Source of the DNA: Oceanospirillaceae bacterium UBA7410
Lineage (GTDB): Bacteria; Pseudomonadota; Gammaproteobacteria; Pseudomonadales; Balneatricaceae
Reading direction: 5' to 3'
Assembly: GCA_002470565.1 (NCBI GenBank)
Contig: DKMQ01000042.1
Location: forward strand, 1 to 23,737
DNA: 23,737 nt
A program made the translations under genes and the position numbers. Under the pieces are notes generated by a model that saw only the letters and a list, made by a program, of their open reading frames with translations, had not been told where the DNA came from and did no database searches. Shown one piece after another: positions 10,062 through 19,057 of the stretch. How positions within the stretch are numbered: the first letter of the stretch is position 1; every line of letters begins with the position of its first letter.

Positions 10062-10844
10062 TTACCAGTTAGCCCCAGGAAATGAGCGATACACAAACTG
10101 CATTTGAGTAAGTAGGTGGCCTAAATGCTCACTATGGTAACCTTTGCGGCCACCTCTCACAGCCCAATCTTGTTGTGGAATATTAAGGCCGGCTTCTTCA
10201 AAAATAGCTTTAACATCAGTCAGCCAAGGCTGCTTTAGGGCCGCACAATCAACCGCTACGCCTGTATCGATTAAACGCTGTTCCAGTGCATCTGATTCAA
10301 ATAATTCATGGCTGTAACCCCAAATATCATCAATAGCCAGTTGCATACGTTGCTTACTTTCTGTCGTACCGTCACCTAATCGAAGAGTCCATGAGGTACT
10401 ACGTCTGCAGTGGTAGGTGGTTTCTTTACGTGCCTTTTGTGCGATAGCCACAAGGGTTGGATCAGCAGATTTTGTCAGTGCCAGCAAATAATATTTATTA
10501 TATAGATCAACCAATAACTGGCGTGTAATGGTGTAAGCAAAATCCCCTCTAGGCAATTCGTTAATCAAATAATTTTCGAATTGACGCTCATCTCGCAAAA
10601 AAGCAAAATCATCTTCCGTTTTCCCATCATCACTTAGGGTGGCAGCGTAGCCATATAGCATTCTTGCACGGCCAATATAGTCCAGAGCCACGTTACCCAA
10701 GGCGATATCTTCTTCTAGAAAAGGGCCTTCACTTACCCATTCGGATATACGATGCCCTAACACGATGGCATCATCTCCCAAACGAACTACATAGTTGATT
10801 AAATCTTGCTTACTATCCACTTTATTTTGAGTAGATTGAGTCAT
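10062..10844 (-). CDS. paaC: phenylacetyl-CoA epoxidase structural subunit PaaC
   Basis: About 260 residues, a ferritin-like helical protein that pairs with PaaA without being the catalytic diiron subunit. Characteristic stretches are LGDDAIVLGHRISEWVSEGPFLEEDIALGNVALDYIGRARMLY near the start and RGGRKGYHSEHLGHLLTQMQ at the C-terminus. I chose the ATG at 10844, preceded by a strong GGGAG at 7-bp spacing, over the in-frame GTG at 10862 that overlaps the paaB stop. It lies between paaB (14 bp) and paaD (4 bp), so it is co-transcribed with the other subunits. Confidence 0.95.
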   Translation of the reverse strand: MTQSTQNKVDSKQDLINYVVRLGDDAIVLGHRISEWVSEGPFLEEDIALGNVALDYIGRARMLYGYAATLSDDGKTEDDFAFLRDERQFENYLINELPRGDFAYTITRQLLVDLYNKYYLLALTKSADPTLVAIAQKARKETTYHCRRSTSWTLRLGDGTTESKQRMQLAIDDIWGYSHELFESDALEQRLIDTGVAVDCAALKQPWLTDVKAIFEEAGLNIPQQDWAVRGGRKGYHSEHLGHLLTQMQFVYRSFPGANW

Positions 10845-10858
10845 AAATAGGCTCCCGC

Positions 10859-11146
10859 TCACATCGTAGTGATTTCTTTAGGCAGTGGATAATATGTGGC
10901 ATGTCGATACGGTTTGTCATCAGAAGGGTCAAAAAAACTTTCGTTGTCATCTTCTTGAGAGGCGCTAATGTCTTGTGATTTAACCACCCAAATACTAATA
11001 CCCTCTGTGCGACGGGTATAAACATCACGGGCATATTCTAAGGCCTGTTCTCTGCCTTGTGCATGAAGGCTACCCACATGTTTGTGATCAAGCCCACGCT
11101 TTGGACGAACAAACACTTCAAATAATTCAAGTTTTTCTGTAGTCAT
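10859..11146 (-). CDS. paaB: phenylacetyl-CoA epoxidase subunit PaaB
   Basis: A small 95-residue protein with the recognisable PaaB pattern: LFEVFVRPKRGLDHKHVGSLHA near the start, then ALEYARDVYTRRTEGISIWVV. It ends with an acidic linker and YRHATYYPLP. PaaB bridges PaaAC units in the epoxygenase complex. It follows paaA by 30 bp and precedes paaC by 14 bp. Its size and order are standard. Confidence 0.96.
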   Translation of the reverse strand: MTTEKLELFEVFVRPKRGLDHKHVGSLHAQGREQALEYARDVYTRRTEGISIWVVKSQDISASQEDDNESFFDPSDDKPYRHATYYPLPKEITTM

Positions 11147-11176
11147 GGTGTCTCGTAATTGTTAATTATTCAAAAT

Positions 11177-12151
11177 TTAAGCGGCATCTACTGTTTGTTT
11201 TAATTCTTTCTTTCGATTATAAGCCGCGGTCGCTTCACGTACCCAAGCCCCATCTTCATGAGCTTTCACATGATGCTGTATGCGCTGGCGGTTACAATGA
11301 CCATTGCCATTAATGACACTATAAAATTCATCCCAATCTAGCTCACCACTGTCATACTGCTCACGCTTTTCATTCCAAACTAGGTCTTTATCTGGATGCT
11401 CCAGGCCTAAAAAGGTGATTTGTGACACGGTTTGATCAATGAATTTTTGACGTAAATCATCATTAGTTTCACGTTTTATTTTCCATTTCATAGATCGAGC
11501 TGAATGAGCAGACTCAGAGTCGTGGGGGCCAAACATCATTAGTGATGGCCAATAAAAACGATTAAGAGAATCTTGCGCCATGGCTTTTTGGGCAGGTGTG
11601 CCATGGGCCAACTCAATCATGATTTGATAGCCTTGGCGCTGGTGAAAACTCTCCTCCTTACAAATTCGAATCATGCTCCTAGCATATGGACCATAAGAGG
11701 TTCGTTGCAGTGAAACTTGGTTACAAATAGCAGCACCGTCCACCAACCAGCCAATCGCACCCATATCTCCCCAAGTTTGGGTTGGGTAGTTAAATATAGA
11801 GGCATATTTGGCTGTGCCTGTTTGCAAAGCCTCAATCATTTGCGCCCTAGAAATACCTAAGGTTTCAGTGGCACTATATAAATACAATCCATGGCCTGCT
11901 TCATCCTGAACCTTCGACAACAACACCGCTTTACGCCGCAAAGATGGTGCACGTGTTATCCAGTTGCCTTCTGGCTGCATACCAATCACTTCTGAATGGG
12001 CATGTTGAGACATTTGACGAATTAAATTCTGGCGATAAGCATCGGGCATCCAGTCTTTGGGCTCAATTTTTTGCTCAGCGTCGATTTTCTCTTGAAATAA
12101 GCGCTCTAGTTCAATTTCAGATAGCGTGTTTTTAATCATGTTATTCACCAT
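11177..12151 (-). CDS. paaA: phenylacetyl-CoA 1,2-epoxidase catalytic subunit PaaA
   Basis: A 324-residue ferritin-like diiron monooxygenase subunit that forms ring-1,2-epoxyphenylacetyl-CoA. Diiron-ligand motifs are visible: [10 protein letters not shown] (Glu84, His87) and [11 protein letters not shown] (Glu167, His170). A C-terminal [22 protein letters not shown] stretch is also typical of PaaA. Two in-frame ATGs at 12151 and 12139 are both possible and neither has a decisive ribosome site, so I kept the longer. It follows paaJ by 40 bp and begins the paaABCDE block. Confidence 0.96.
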   Translation of the reverse strand: MVNNMIKNTLSEIELERLFQEKIDAEQKIEPKDWMPDAYRQNLIRQMSQHAHSEVIGMQPEGNWITRAPSLRRKAVLLSKVQDEAGHGLYLYSATETLGISRAQMIEALQTGTAKYASIFNYPTQTWGDMGAIGWLVDGAAICNQVSLQRTSYGPYARSMIRICKEESFHQRQGYQIMIELAHGTPAQKAMAQDSLNRFYWPSLMMFGPHDSESAHSARSMKWKIKRETNDDLRQKFIDQTVSQITFLGLEHPDKDLVWNEKREQYDSGELDWDEFYSVINGNGHCNRQRIQHHVKAHEDGAWVREATAAYNRKKELKQTVDAA

Positions 12152-12191
12152 TTTTAATCTGGTTTAATGCGTTATGAAAATTTATGAACAG

Positions 12192-13394
12192 TCATACGCG
12201 TTCAATAATTATTGCAATGCCTTGTCCTACACCAATGCACATGGTGCATAGTGCATATCGTCCACCGCTTCTATGTAACTGATACATTGCGGTAGTGACT
12301 AATCTTGCACCACTAGCACCCAAAGGATGACCCAAGGCAATAGCCCCACCATTTGGATTCACATGGGCTGCATTATCAGCAATCCCTAGCGCCCTCATCA
12401 CAGCTAAGCTTTGTGCCGCAAAAGCTTCATTCAATTCAATAACGTCCATTTGCTCAAGAGTCAGGCCAGTCTGCTTGAGTACCTTTAAGCTAGCAGCTAC
12501 TGGGCCATAACCCATAATATTAGGTGCTAAACCTGCTGTAGCCATACCTAATATACGTGCTTTGGGAGTTAGACCATGACGCTTAACTGCTTTATTGGAG
12601 GCTAACAATAAGGCACAAGCACCATCATTAATACCCGAGGCATTACCTGCTGTGACACTACCACCGTCTTTAAATGGCGTAGCTAATTTACTCAGTGTGT
12701 CTAAACTACTTAAGCGCAGATGTTCATCTTGGGAAAAAATAAGGTCTTCTTTATTGCGTTGGGGAATTCGTACTGACACAATTTCTTCTTTAAAAATACC
12801 TTCAGCTTGAGCTTTTGCTGCACGGGTTTGACTAGAGAAAGCAAAAGCGTCTTGAGACTTTCTGTCTATATGAAATTGTGTAGCCACATTTTCAGCTGTT
12901 TCAGGCATAGAGTCTACGCCGTACTGCTGCGCCATTAAGCGATTCACAAAACGCCAACCCATGGTCGTATCAAACATTTGCGGTTGCCGGCTAAAAGCTG
13001 TTTCTGCCTTGGCGATCACAAATGGTGCACGAGACATGGATTCCACTCCCCCAGCAATGATTAGGTCAGCTTCGCCACTGCGGATGGCTCTAGCGCCAGT
13101 ACCTACAGTGTCCATACCTGAACCACACAATCGATTTAACGTCACTCCTGGCACATCAACTGGTAATCCAGCCAATAAACCACTCATACGTGCAACGTTG
13201 CGATTATCTTCTCCTGCTTGATTGGCACATCCATAAAACACATCATCAACACTTACCCAATCAACATTGGGGCTGCGCTCCATCAAAGCCTTAATAGGCA
13301 GCGCACCTAAGTCATCAGCACGCACACTAGCAAGACTGCCGCCATATTTCCCAAAGGGCGTACGAATGGCGTCACAGATAAAAGCATCATTCAT
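12192..13394 (-). CDS. paaJ: 3-oxoadipyl-CoA / 3-oxo-5,6-dehydrosuberyl-CoA thiolase PaaJ
   Basis: A 400-residue thiolase with all catalytic elements: nucleophile Cys90 in NRLCGSGM, His356 in [10 protein letters not shown] and Cys386 in [10 protein letters not shown]. PaaJ cleaves 3-oxo-5,6-dehydrosuberyl-CoA and 3-oxoadipyl-CoA, finally giving succinyl-CoA and acetyl-CoA. The gene starts 3 bp after paaI with AAAGGA placed across the paaI stop, pointing to translational coupling. PcaF of the beta-ketoadipate pathway is nearly indistinguishable by sequence; the paa setting decides the name. Confidence 0.94.
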   Translation of the reverse strand: MNDAFICDAIRTPFGKYGGSLASVRADDLGALPIKALMERSPNVDWVSVDDVFYGCANQAGEDNRNVARMSGLLAGLPVDVPGVTLNRLCGSGMDTVGTGARAIRSGEADLIIAGGVESMSRAPFVIAKAETAFSRQPQMFDTTMGWRFVNRLMAQQYGVDSMPETAENVATQFHIDRKSQDAFAFSSQTRAAKAQAEGIFKEEIVSVRIPQRNKEDLIFSQDEHLRLSSLDTLSKLATPFKDGGSVTAGNASGINDGACALLLASNKAVKRHGLTPKARILGMATAGLAPNIMGYGPVAASLKVLKQTGLTLEQMDVIELNEAFAAQSLAVMRALGIADNAAHVNPNGGAIALGHPLGASGARLVTTAMYQLHRSGGRYALCTMCIGVGQGIAIIIERV

Positions 13395-13397
13395 AGG

Positions 13398-13862
13398 TTA
13401 ATCCTTTGGGTTCTTAGAGATGGTCTTATCTGGCAATACATTGGCGTTAATACGGGCTGAGTTGCCTTTAAATAATGCCACTAATTGTGCCTTTTGATTA
13501 GTGACTTCCACATGATAAACACCGCTTCGCTTGCCTTGATATTGTTGTGTTGCTACAGCGCTTAGCTGGTCACCCAGCATTGCTGGGCGTAAAAAATCAA
13601 TGGTGCACCCTGCCGCTACAGCAGCCTGATTTTGAGAGTTACAAGCAAATGCAAAAGCAGAATCTGACAAACTAAAAATCATACCTCCGTGACAGGTTTT
13701 ATAGCCATTTAACATGACTTCGGTCACGATCATGCTGGCGGTAGCGCAACCAGGTTTAACATTGTCAATGACTATGCCTAAGGCTTTTGAAGCCGCATCT
13801 TCAGAGAACATATGCAATGCACACTCTTGTGCTAGTTTTTGTTCTTGGATATCTTCATTCAT
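13398..13862 (-). CDS. paaI: hydroxyphenylacetyl-CoA thioesterase PaaI
   Basis: About 154 residues, a hotdog-fold thioesterase. The family signature GYKTCHGGMIFSLSDSAFAFA (about 53-73) contains HGG and the catalytic Asp67. PaaI hydrolyses aberrant aryl-CoA intermediates, freeing CoA when the pathway stalls. The ATG at 13862 lies immediately after the paaG stop (1 bp gap). The frame extends further upstream to 13913, but this would overlap paaG by 50 bp and add residues that do not look like PaaI, so I rejected it. paaJ follows after 3 bp. Confidence 0.93.
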   Translation of the reverse strand: MNEDIQEQKLAQECALHMFSEDAASKALGIVIDNVKPGCATASMIVTEVMLNGYKTCHGGMIFSLSDSAFAFACNSQNQAAVAAGCTIDFLRPAMLGDQLSAVATQQYQGKRSGVYHVEVTNQKAQLVALFKGNSARINANVLPDKTISKNPKD

Positions 13863-13863
13863 A

Positions 13864-14655
13864 TCATTTACCAGTAAAATTGGGTTGTCGCTTTTCCATA
13901 AAGGCACTAACACTTTCTTGGTAATCGTCTGTTTTTCCTAACCAACGCATGGCTTCTTTTTCAAGCTCTATTTGTTGCTCTAGTGAGTTTGAAAACGACT
14001 CATTCAATAATTTTTTGGTCATTGCCAACCCTTGTGAAGGTGCACAGGCCAGCCGTTTGGCAATGCTTATCGCTTCTTCCATTAGCACATCATCATCCAC
14101 ACACTGCCAAATCATGCCCCACTGCTGTGCTTGTTCTGCTGACAGCTTGTCACCCAGCAACGCCAAAGCTTTAGCCCTTGGTAAGCCTAGGGCACGCGGT
14201 AGATTAAACGTACCTCCTGAGTCTGGCACCAAACCAATTTTAGAAAAAACCTGCACAAACTTAGCACTGCGTGCAGCCACTACAATATCGCAAGCAAGCG
14301 CAATGCTGGCTCCGGCTCCTGCAGCCACACCGTTGACGGCACAAATCACGGGTTTTTCCATATTCATGATTGCGCGGATCAAAGGGTTATAATATTTTTC
14401 GATAGAGTCGCCCAAATCTGGCCCATCATCACTCACTCTAGCCGCTCGGTCGCTCAGGTCTTGGCCTGCACAAAAACCTCTTCCTTCACCAGTAATAATC
14501 AAACATCTCACAGACACGTTGGTGCGAGCATCTTTGATAGCTACCTTTACCTCTTCATGCATTTGGCTATTAAAGCTATTCAAGGTAGTGGGTCTGTTTA
14601 AACTCAGTATGCCCACACCATTATCGATTTGGTAAATAATTGTTTCAAATACCAC
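13864..14655 (-). CDS. paaG: 1,2-epoxyphenylacetyl-CoA isomerase PaaG
   Basis: A 263-residue crotonase-fold enzyme. Visible motifs are GRGFCAGQDLSDRA (about 59-72), NGVAAGAGASIALACDIVVA (oxyanion region) and GLVPDSGGTFNLPRALG, whose Asp (about 145) is the position expected for the PaaG catalytic acid rather than the crotonase Glu pair. PaaG converts the ring epoxide to oxepin-CoA and also shifts double bonds later in the pathway. It is the first gene of the leftward operon, with AGGAG upstream of its ATG, and is divergent from paaY. Confidence 0.94.
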   Translation of the reverse strand: MVFETIIYQIDNGVGILSLNRPTTLNSFNSQMHEEVKVAIKDARTNVSVRCLIITGEGRGFCAGQDLSDRAARVSDDGPDLGDSIEKYYNPLIRAIMNMEKPVICAVNGVAAGAGASIALACDIVVAARSAKFVQVFSKIGLVPDSGGTFNLPRALGLPRAKALALLGDKLSAEQAQQWGMIWQCVDDDVLMEEAISIAKRLACAPSQGLAMTKKLLNESFSNSLEQQIELEKEAMRWLGKTDDYQESVSAFMEKRQPNFTGK

Positions 14656-14758
14656 AACCTACTCCTGATTAATTGTTCTGAATGTCTGGACACTATTGTT
14701 TAGATAAGTAACCATGACGCACCACAGAATATGTTTAACTATTTACTTGGAATCCACT
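14656..14758. promoter_or_regulatory. divergent paaG / paaY promoter region
   Basis: These 103 bp separate the starts of paaG (leftward) and paaY (rightward) and must drive at least the ten-gene paaG operon. The segment is A+T-rich and includes AGGAG near 14662-14666 for paaG. I looked for a clear TGATTC-type PaaX palindrome and could not place one with confidence, nor a convincing pair of -35/-10 boxes. Confidence 0.45.
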
Positions 14759-15343
14759 ATGCCAATTTACTCAATAGAGGACCTCATTCCTGTTGTTGAT
14801 CCCAGTGCCTATGTGCATCCCACCGCTGTATTAATCGGTGACGTTATCGTGGGCAAAGACTGCTACATAGGCCCTAATGCTGTATTACGTGGCGACTTTG
14901 GCCGTATTATCATGCACCAAGGCAGCAACGTTCAAGACACCTGTGTAGTGCACAGCTTCCCTAACAAAGACTGCGTTATCGAACAAGATGGACACATTGG
15001 CCACGGTGCAATTTTGCATGGTTGCCACATTGGTCGTAATGCTCTGGTCGGTATGAACGCAGTCATAATGGATGACGCAATCATCGGTGCCGAGTCACTT
15101 GTTGGTGCCACTGCATTTGTTAAATCAGCATTTCAATGCCCACCAAGAAGTTTACTTGCGGGCAGCCCTGCCACTATAAAGCGTCAATTAAGCGACCAAG
15201 AAGTAGCTTGGAAGAGCAACGGTACACTTGAATACCAAAATCTTTCTAAGCGCTGCCACGCAAGCTTACAACTTGTTGAACCTTTAACTCAGGTACAAGA
15301 GCATAGGCCCCGCTTTATTCACAGTGATCATCAGCCTAAATAA
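14759..15343 (+). CDS. paaY: PaaY, left-handed beta-helix thioesterase / gamma-carbonic anhydrase family
   Basis: About 194 residues, close to E. coli PaaY. Hexapeptide repeats run through HPTAVLIGDVIVGKDCYIGPNAVLRGDFGRI, and three histidines expected to bind metal are at about 65, 82 and 87 (VVHSF, GHIGHGAILHG). PaaY is described as a thioesterase for CoA-trapping products of the ring-opening step. The frame is open to an ATG at 14714, but the product start MPIYSIEDLIPVV matches the known PaaY N-terminus, so I start at 14759. It runs opposite to the main operon and ends 3 bp before the end of paaZ. Confidence 0.92.
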   Translation: MPIYSIEDLIPVVDPSAYVHPTAVLIGDVIVGKDCYIGPNAVLRGDFGRIIMHQGSNVQDTCVVHSFPNKDCVIEQDGHIGHGAILHGCHIGRNALVGMNAVIMDDAIIGAESLVGATAFVKSAFQCPPRSLLAGSPATIKRQLSDQEVAWKSNGTLEYQNLSKRCHASLQLVEPLTQVQEHRPRFIHSDHQPK

Positions 15344-15346
15344 CAG

Positions 15347-17395
15347 TTAATCGTACTTTCTCTCAACCAACGTCAGTATGTCGTATAGTGCGACGATAAC
15401 CTGATGTTGGTTGGTGACTTCTACGTCCCATAAAACCACTCCAGTGGGGCGTTTTTCTTCTGGGCGCTTATCTTTTTTAATTTTTTTCTTAACGGTTATT
15501 TTCACTTGAATAGTGTCACCTATAAATACAGGCTCTACAAAGCGCAAATTCTCCATGCCGTAGTTAGCTAAAACAGGCCCTGGAGCGGGGTCTACAAACA
15601 TACCAGCTGCTGCTGAAATAACAAAATAACCATGGGCTACGCGTTGTCCAAACAATGAATCTTTAGCTGCTAATTCATCAAAATGAGCATAAAAGTGATC
15701 CCCTGAAAGGCAACCAAAATTAACAATATCAGCTTCGGTGACCGTGCGACGGTGAGTAGTTAAACTCTCCCCTACCACCAGCTCTTCAAAGTATTTACGA
15801 AACGGGTGTTGATGCGTACTAGAGGTTTTAGCCCCTGCCATATACTCACGTGTAATAGCCATCAAAGTGCTTGGGGAGCCTTGGATCGCTGTGCGCTGCA
15901 TATAATGCTTAATAGCACGTGATCCACCCAACTCCTGACCACCACCCGCTCTACCTGGCCCTCCATGAACTAACGTAGGCAATGGCGAGCCGTGACCGGT
16001 AGATTCTTTAGCACAATCACGATTGAGCACTAATATGCGGCCATGAAACGCTGCCGCACCCATAACAAACTGGGTAGCTTCTTGATCATCATAGGTGACA
16101 ATAGAACCCACTAAACTCCCCTTTCCCAAATGAGCCATAGCCACTGCTTGGTCAATAGTTTCATAGGGCATTATGGTGCTAACCGGTCCAAAAGCTTCAA
16201 TACTATGGGCTGCATCGGTTGTCATTGGCGACGCACAATACAGCAGCGTTGGCGGATAAAACGCATAGGGTTGCACGCCTTCACCTTCCAAGGTCATCTC
16301 CACGTCATTACCACCATAGATGACATCACAATGTTGGCTCAATAGCGCTACAGTCTCTTTAATATCTGCACACTGCTCTTGCCCAACTAAAGGGCCCATG
16401 CGAACACCTTTAACAGTAGGGTCACCCATCACTACTTGATCTAAGCTGTGTTTTAACGCACGACTCACCGCATCTACTTGCGCTACGGGCACAATAATAC
16501 GACGAATAGCAGTGCACTTTTGACCCGCTTTCACGGTCATTTCTGTAGTAATTTCTTTAATAAACAAGGCGAATTCGGGATCATCTACAGCAACAGTTTG
16601 ACCCAAAACACAACAATTAAGCGAATCAGCCTCCATGTTAAAAGGAATGCTGTTATCAATGAGATTATCGTGACGACGTAGTTTTTTACCTGTGACTGCA
16701 GACCCAGTAAAGGTGACGACATCTTGCTCATTAAGATGATCTAGTAGATCTCCCACACCACCACATATTAATTGAATGGCACCTTCTGGCAAAAGCTTAG
16801 AGGCGACAATTTCTTCTACCATAGCTTGGGTTAAATACGCCGATACCGTTGCTGGTTTTACAATCACTGGCACGCCAGCAATCAAACTTGGAGCTATTTT
16901 TTCTAGCATACCCCAGCACGGAAAATTAAATGCATTAATATGTACTGAAACCCCAGGCTTTGAGGTAAGTATGTGTCGTCCTACAAAACTACCGTTGGCT
17001 GATAACGGCTCAGGTGGCCCTTCTACAATGAATTTTTCATTGGCAAACTCTCTGCGCGCTATACCCGAGTAGCTAAACATAGTGGCTAAGCCACCATCAA
17101 TGTCTATCCAACTATCTAGTTTGGTGGCGCCGGTTTTTGATGAAATTTTGTAAAGATGATCTTTTTGGGTGAGCAAGTGCTTGGCAACGTCTTTAATGGC
17201 GTTAGCACGCTCATGAATGGTCATCTGGCCAAGGCCTGCGCCGCCCACGTTACGTGCATACTGAGCCATGTTTTCAAAGTTAACACCAGCACTAGAAACC
17301 GTACAAATCAACTCTCCAGTCACGGGGTGATGGACTGCAGCTCCATTAGGTTCACCTTCAACCCACACACCACAAGCATAACTCTTTGATTTCAT
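15347..17395 (-). CDS. paaZ: bifunctional ring-opening enzyme PaaZ (oxepin-CoA hydrolase / semialdehyde dehydrogenase)
   Basis: 682 residues, full length. Residues about 1-520 are an aldehyde dehydrogenase with catalytic Cys294 in GQKCTA and Glu255 in NMEADSLN. After a short linker, about 535-680 is an R-specific enoyl-CoA hydratase (MaoC-like) domain with Asp566 and His571 in GCLSGDHFYAH. The hydratase domain opens oxepin-CoA and the dehydrogenase domain oxidises the aldehyde with NADP to 3-oxo-5,6-dehydrosuberyl-CoA. Both active sites are intact. It is transcribed on its own leftward from the 306-bp region shared with paaK, with a weak AAGAG before its ATG. Confidence 0.95.
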   Translation of the reverse strand: MKSKSYACGVWVEGEPNGAAVHHPVTGELICTVSSAGVNFENMAQYARNVGGAGLGQMTIHERANAIKDVAKHLLTQKDHLYKISSKTGATKLDSWIDIDGGLATMFSYSGIARREFANEKFIVEGPPEPLSANGSFVGRHILTSKPGVSVHINAFNFPCWGMLEKIAPSLIAGVPVIVKPATVSAYLTQAMVEEIVASKLLPEGAIQLICGGVGDLLDHLNEQDVVTFTGSAVTGKKLRRHDNLIDNSIPFNMEADSLNCCVLGQTVAVDDPEFALFIKEITTEMTVKAGQKCTAIRRIIVPVAQVDAVSRALKHSLDQVVMGDPTVKGVRMGPLVGQEQCADIKETVALLSQHCDVIYGGNDVEMTLEGEGVQPYAFYPPTLLYCASPMTTDAAHSIEAFGPVSTIMPYETIDQAVAMAHLGKGSLVGSIVTYDDQEATQFVMGAAAFHGRILVLNRDCAKESTGHGSPLPTLVHGGPGRAGGGQELGGSRAIKHYMQRTAIQGSPSTLMAITREYMAGAKTSSTHQHPFRKYFEELVVGESLTTHRRTVTEADIVNFGCLSGDHFYAHFDELAAKDSLFGQRVAHGYFVISAAAGMFVDPAPGPVLANYGMENLRFVEPVFIGDTIQVKITVKKKIKKDKRPEEKRPTGVVLWDVEVTNQHQVIVALYDILTLVERKYD

Positions 17396-17609
17396 TTAAT
17401 AACTCTTATTAATGAGTACAGATTAAAATTAATGGAAACAGTATTTACAAACTGAATATATGCATAATGATACGCTTATTTAGGCTCAAGTCAAATTTAC
17501 GTATCGTGATTAGCTCACTGCCATTTACAACCTTATTATCAACAAAATAGAGCTTATAAAATGGGTCACGTAATAAATATTCACCTTAGAAAAAGGCACG
17601 TAAAGTTTA

Positions 17610-17638
17610 TTGTGATACATTTTATTCTCAAATATAAC
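17610..17638 (+). promoter_or_regulatory. predicted sigma70 promoter for paaK
   Basis: TTGTGA (17610-17615) and TATAAC (17633-17638) are separated by 17 bp, giving a start near 17645 and a leader of about 57 nt. The -10 box lies inside the first of two 13-bp repeats. The boxes are judged by eye. Confidence 0.5.
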
Positions 17639-17675
17639 TAAAGTGTAGTATATTAATTGCCTAAATATAACTAAA
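17630..17675 (+). repeat. 13-bp direct repeat AAATATAACTAAA in the paaK leader
   Basis: Two exact copies lie at 17630-17642 and 17663-17675, 33 bp apart, about three helical turns. The first covers the predicted -10 and the second lies in the untranslated leader, the arrangement expected for a repressor binding as two dimers. The sequence is A+T-rich, so chance is not excluded. Confidence 0.55.
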
Positions 17676-17701
17676 CCATAAGATCAATTTTGGAGTGTAG
17701 T

Positions 17702-18994
17702 ATGACAGGTGAAAAAATTGGCTTGGATGCCATTGAAACGGCAAGCTTGGACGAATTACGTAATTTACAGCTGCAAGGCCTTAAAGAAACCCTTCAACAC
17801 GCTTATACAAATTCTTCTGTTTATAAAAAGAAGTTTGATGATGCTGGAGTCCATCCTGACGACTTAATCACACTTGAAGATCTGCGAAAATTCCCCTTTA
17901 CTACTAAATCCGATTTGCGAGACAACTACCCTTTTGGCATGTTTTGCACTCCTACGGAACAAATTGTACGTGTTCATGCTTCAAGCGGCACAACAGGTAA
18001 ACCCACAGTGGTAGGGTATACCCAAAAGGATATCGACACTTGGGCCAACTTAGTGGCTCGCTCCATTTATGCAGCAGGTGGTCGACCCAAAGATAAGGTA
18101 CATGTCTCTTATGGATATGGTTTATTTACTGGTGGCCTGGGCGCACATTATGGCGCTGAACGATTGGGCTGTACTGTGATTCCCATGGGTGGTGGTCAGA
18201 CTGAAAAACAAGTGCAACTCATTAAAGACTTCGATCCTGATCTCATTATGGTTACACCGTCTTATATGTTAAATATTTCTGATGAGATCCATCGCCAAGG
18301 CATCGACCCTACCAAGCTTGCTTTGCGTACGGGAATTTTTGGTGCAGAGCCATGGACCAACGCAATGCGTAAAGATATTCAAGAGCGCATGTCTATGGAC
18401 GCGGTAGATATTTATGGTTTGTCAGAAATGATGGGGCCTGGCGTTGCGCAAGAATGTATCGAAACAAAAGATGGCCCCACCATATGGGAAGATCATTTTT
18501 ATCCAGAAATTATCGACCCAGACACGGGCAAAGTGTTACCCGATGGTGAAGAAGGCGAGCTTGTCTTTACCAGCTTGTCAAAAGAAGCCATGCCTATGAT
18601 CCGCTACCGCACACGAGATCTAACACGCTTATTGCCAGGGTCAGCTAGAACAATGCGTCGTATGGATAAAATTACGGGCCGCAGTGATGACATGTTAATC
18701 ATTCGAGGTGTTAACGTATTCCCAAGCCAGATTGAAGAACAGGTTTGTGCCATTGAAGGGCTTACACCACATTATTTAATAGAGATAAAAACGCAAGGAA
18801 ACATGGATAAAGTGACCATTAGGGTTGAGTCTGATCCAAGGTGTTCGACATTAACTAACGATTACTTAATTAACCTACTAAGCCATAAAGTTAAAACCTT
18901 TATTGGCATTTCGGCAACCATTGTAATAGAAGCGCCACAACACTTGCCTCGTTCAGAAGGCAAAGCAAAGCGGGTAATTGATCACAGAAGCTAA
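17702..18994 (+). CDS. paaK: phenylacetate-CoA ligase PaaK
   Basis: About 430 residues from the ATG at 17702, which has GGAG at a 6-bp spacing; an upstream TTG in the same frame is not used in this call. It is an AMP-forming acyl-CoA ligase with P-loop SSGTTGKPT (about 94-102), YGLSEMMGPGVAQEC, RYRTRDLTR and GRSDDMLIIRGVNVFPSQIE. It activates phenylacetate to phenylacetyl-CoA, the true substrate and inducer of the pathway. It is monocistronic, divergent from paaZ, and ends 42 bp from the convergent MFS gene. It is complete and typical. Confidence 0.95.
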   Translation: MTGEKIGLDAIETASLDELRNLQLQGLKETLQHAYTNSSVYKKKFDDAGVHPDDLITLEDLRKFPFTTKSDLRDNYPFGMFCTPTEQIVRVHASSGTTGKPTVVGYTQKDIDTWANLVARSIYAAGGRPKDKVHVSYGYGLFTGGLGAHYGAERLGCTVIPMGGGQTEKQVQLIKDFDPDLIMVTPSYMLNISDEIHRQGIDPTKLALRTGIFGAEPWTNAMRKDIQERMSMDAVDIYGLSEMMGPGVAQECIETKDGPTIWEDHFYPEIIDPDTGKVLPDGEEGELVFTSLSKEAMPMIRYRTRDLTRLLPGSARTMRRMDKITGRSDDMLIIRGVNVFPSQIEEQVCAIEGLTPHYLIEIKTQGNMDKVTIRVESDPRCSTLTNDYLINLLSHKVKTFIGISATIVIEAPQHLPRSEGKAKRVIDHRS

Positions 18995-19023
18995 GCTATC
19001 AGGGTGTTCAAAAGACAATAAAA

Positions 19024-19057
19024 CTACATAAGGCCCCTACAACGGCGCCTTATGTAG
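19024..19057 (-). terminator. Rho-independent terminator of the TRAP/MFS operon, overlapping the MFS stop
   Basis: CTACATAAGGC (19024-19034) and its exact complement GCCTTATGTAG (19047-19057) form an 11-bp stem. Read leftward it is followed by TTTTATTGTCTTTT. The MFS stop codon (19037-19039) lies in the loop and one stem arm encodes the last residues of the protein. Rightward there is no T-run, so paaK is not efficiently terminated by it. Confidence 0.75.

Larger units (their letters stand above)
17396..17701. promoter_or_regulatory. divergent paaZ / paaK control region (no gene)
   Basis: This 306-bp A+T-rich region carries no coding frame of note. It contains a predicted paaK promoter and a 13-bp direct repeat (listed separately). 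It also has an inverted pair GATACG (17469-17474) / CGTATC (17500-17505) and a GTGA-N5-TCAC element near 17507. It probably holds promoters for both paaZ and paaK and binding sites for PaaX or another regulator, but I cannot assign a regulator. Confidence 0.6.

Noticed and set aside
13863..13913. Longer N-terminus for PaaI
   Set aside because: It overlaps paaG by 50 bp and encodes residues not expected in PaaI; an ATG directly after the paaG stop gives the normal size.
13949..14392. Rightward open frame of 147 codons opposite paaG
   Set aside because: It is the complementary-strand shadow of paaG, with no family resemblance and no regulatory signals. The same applies to the rightward frames at 19599-20027 (MFS) and 3209-3523 (HpsN-like gene).
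14714..14758. Longer N-terminus for PaaY
   Set aside because: The product from the second ATG (14759) begins like known PaaY proteins; the 15 extra residues look like translated leader.
14656..14758. PaaX operator of TGATTC palindrome type
   Set aside because: Only partial TGATT and GAAT pieces are present with no convincing symmetry; I cannot place the site.
17505..17520. CRP-like site GTGA...TCAC in the paaZ/paaK region
   Set aside because: The half-sites are separated by 5 bp rather than the 6 bp CRP requires, and neither half is complete.
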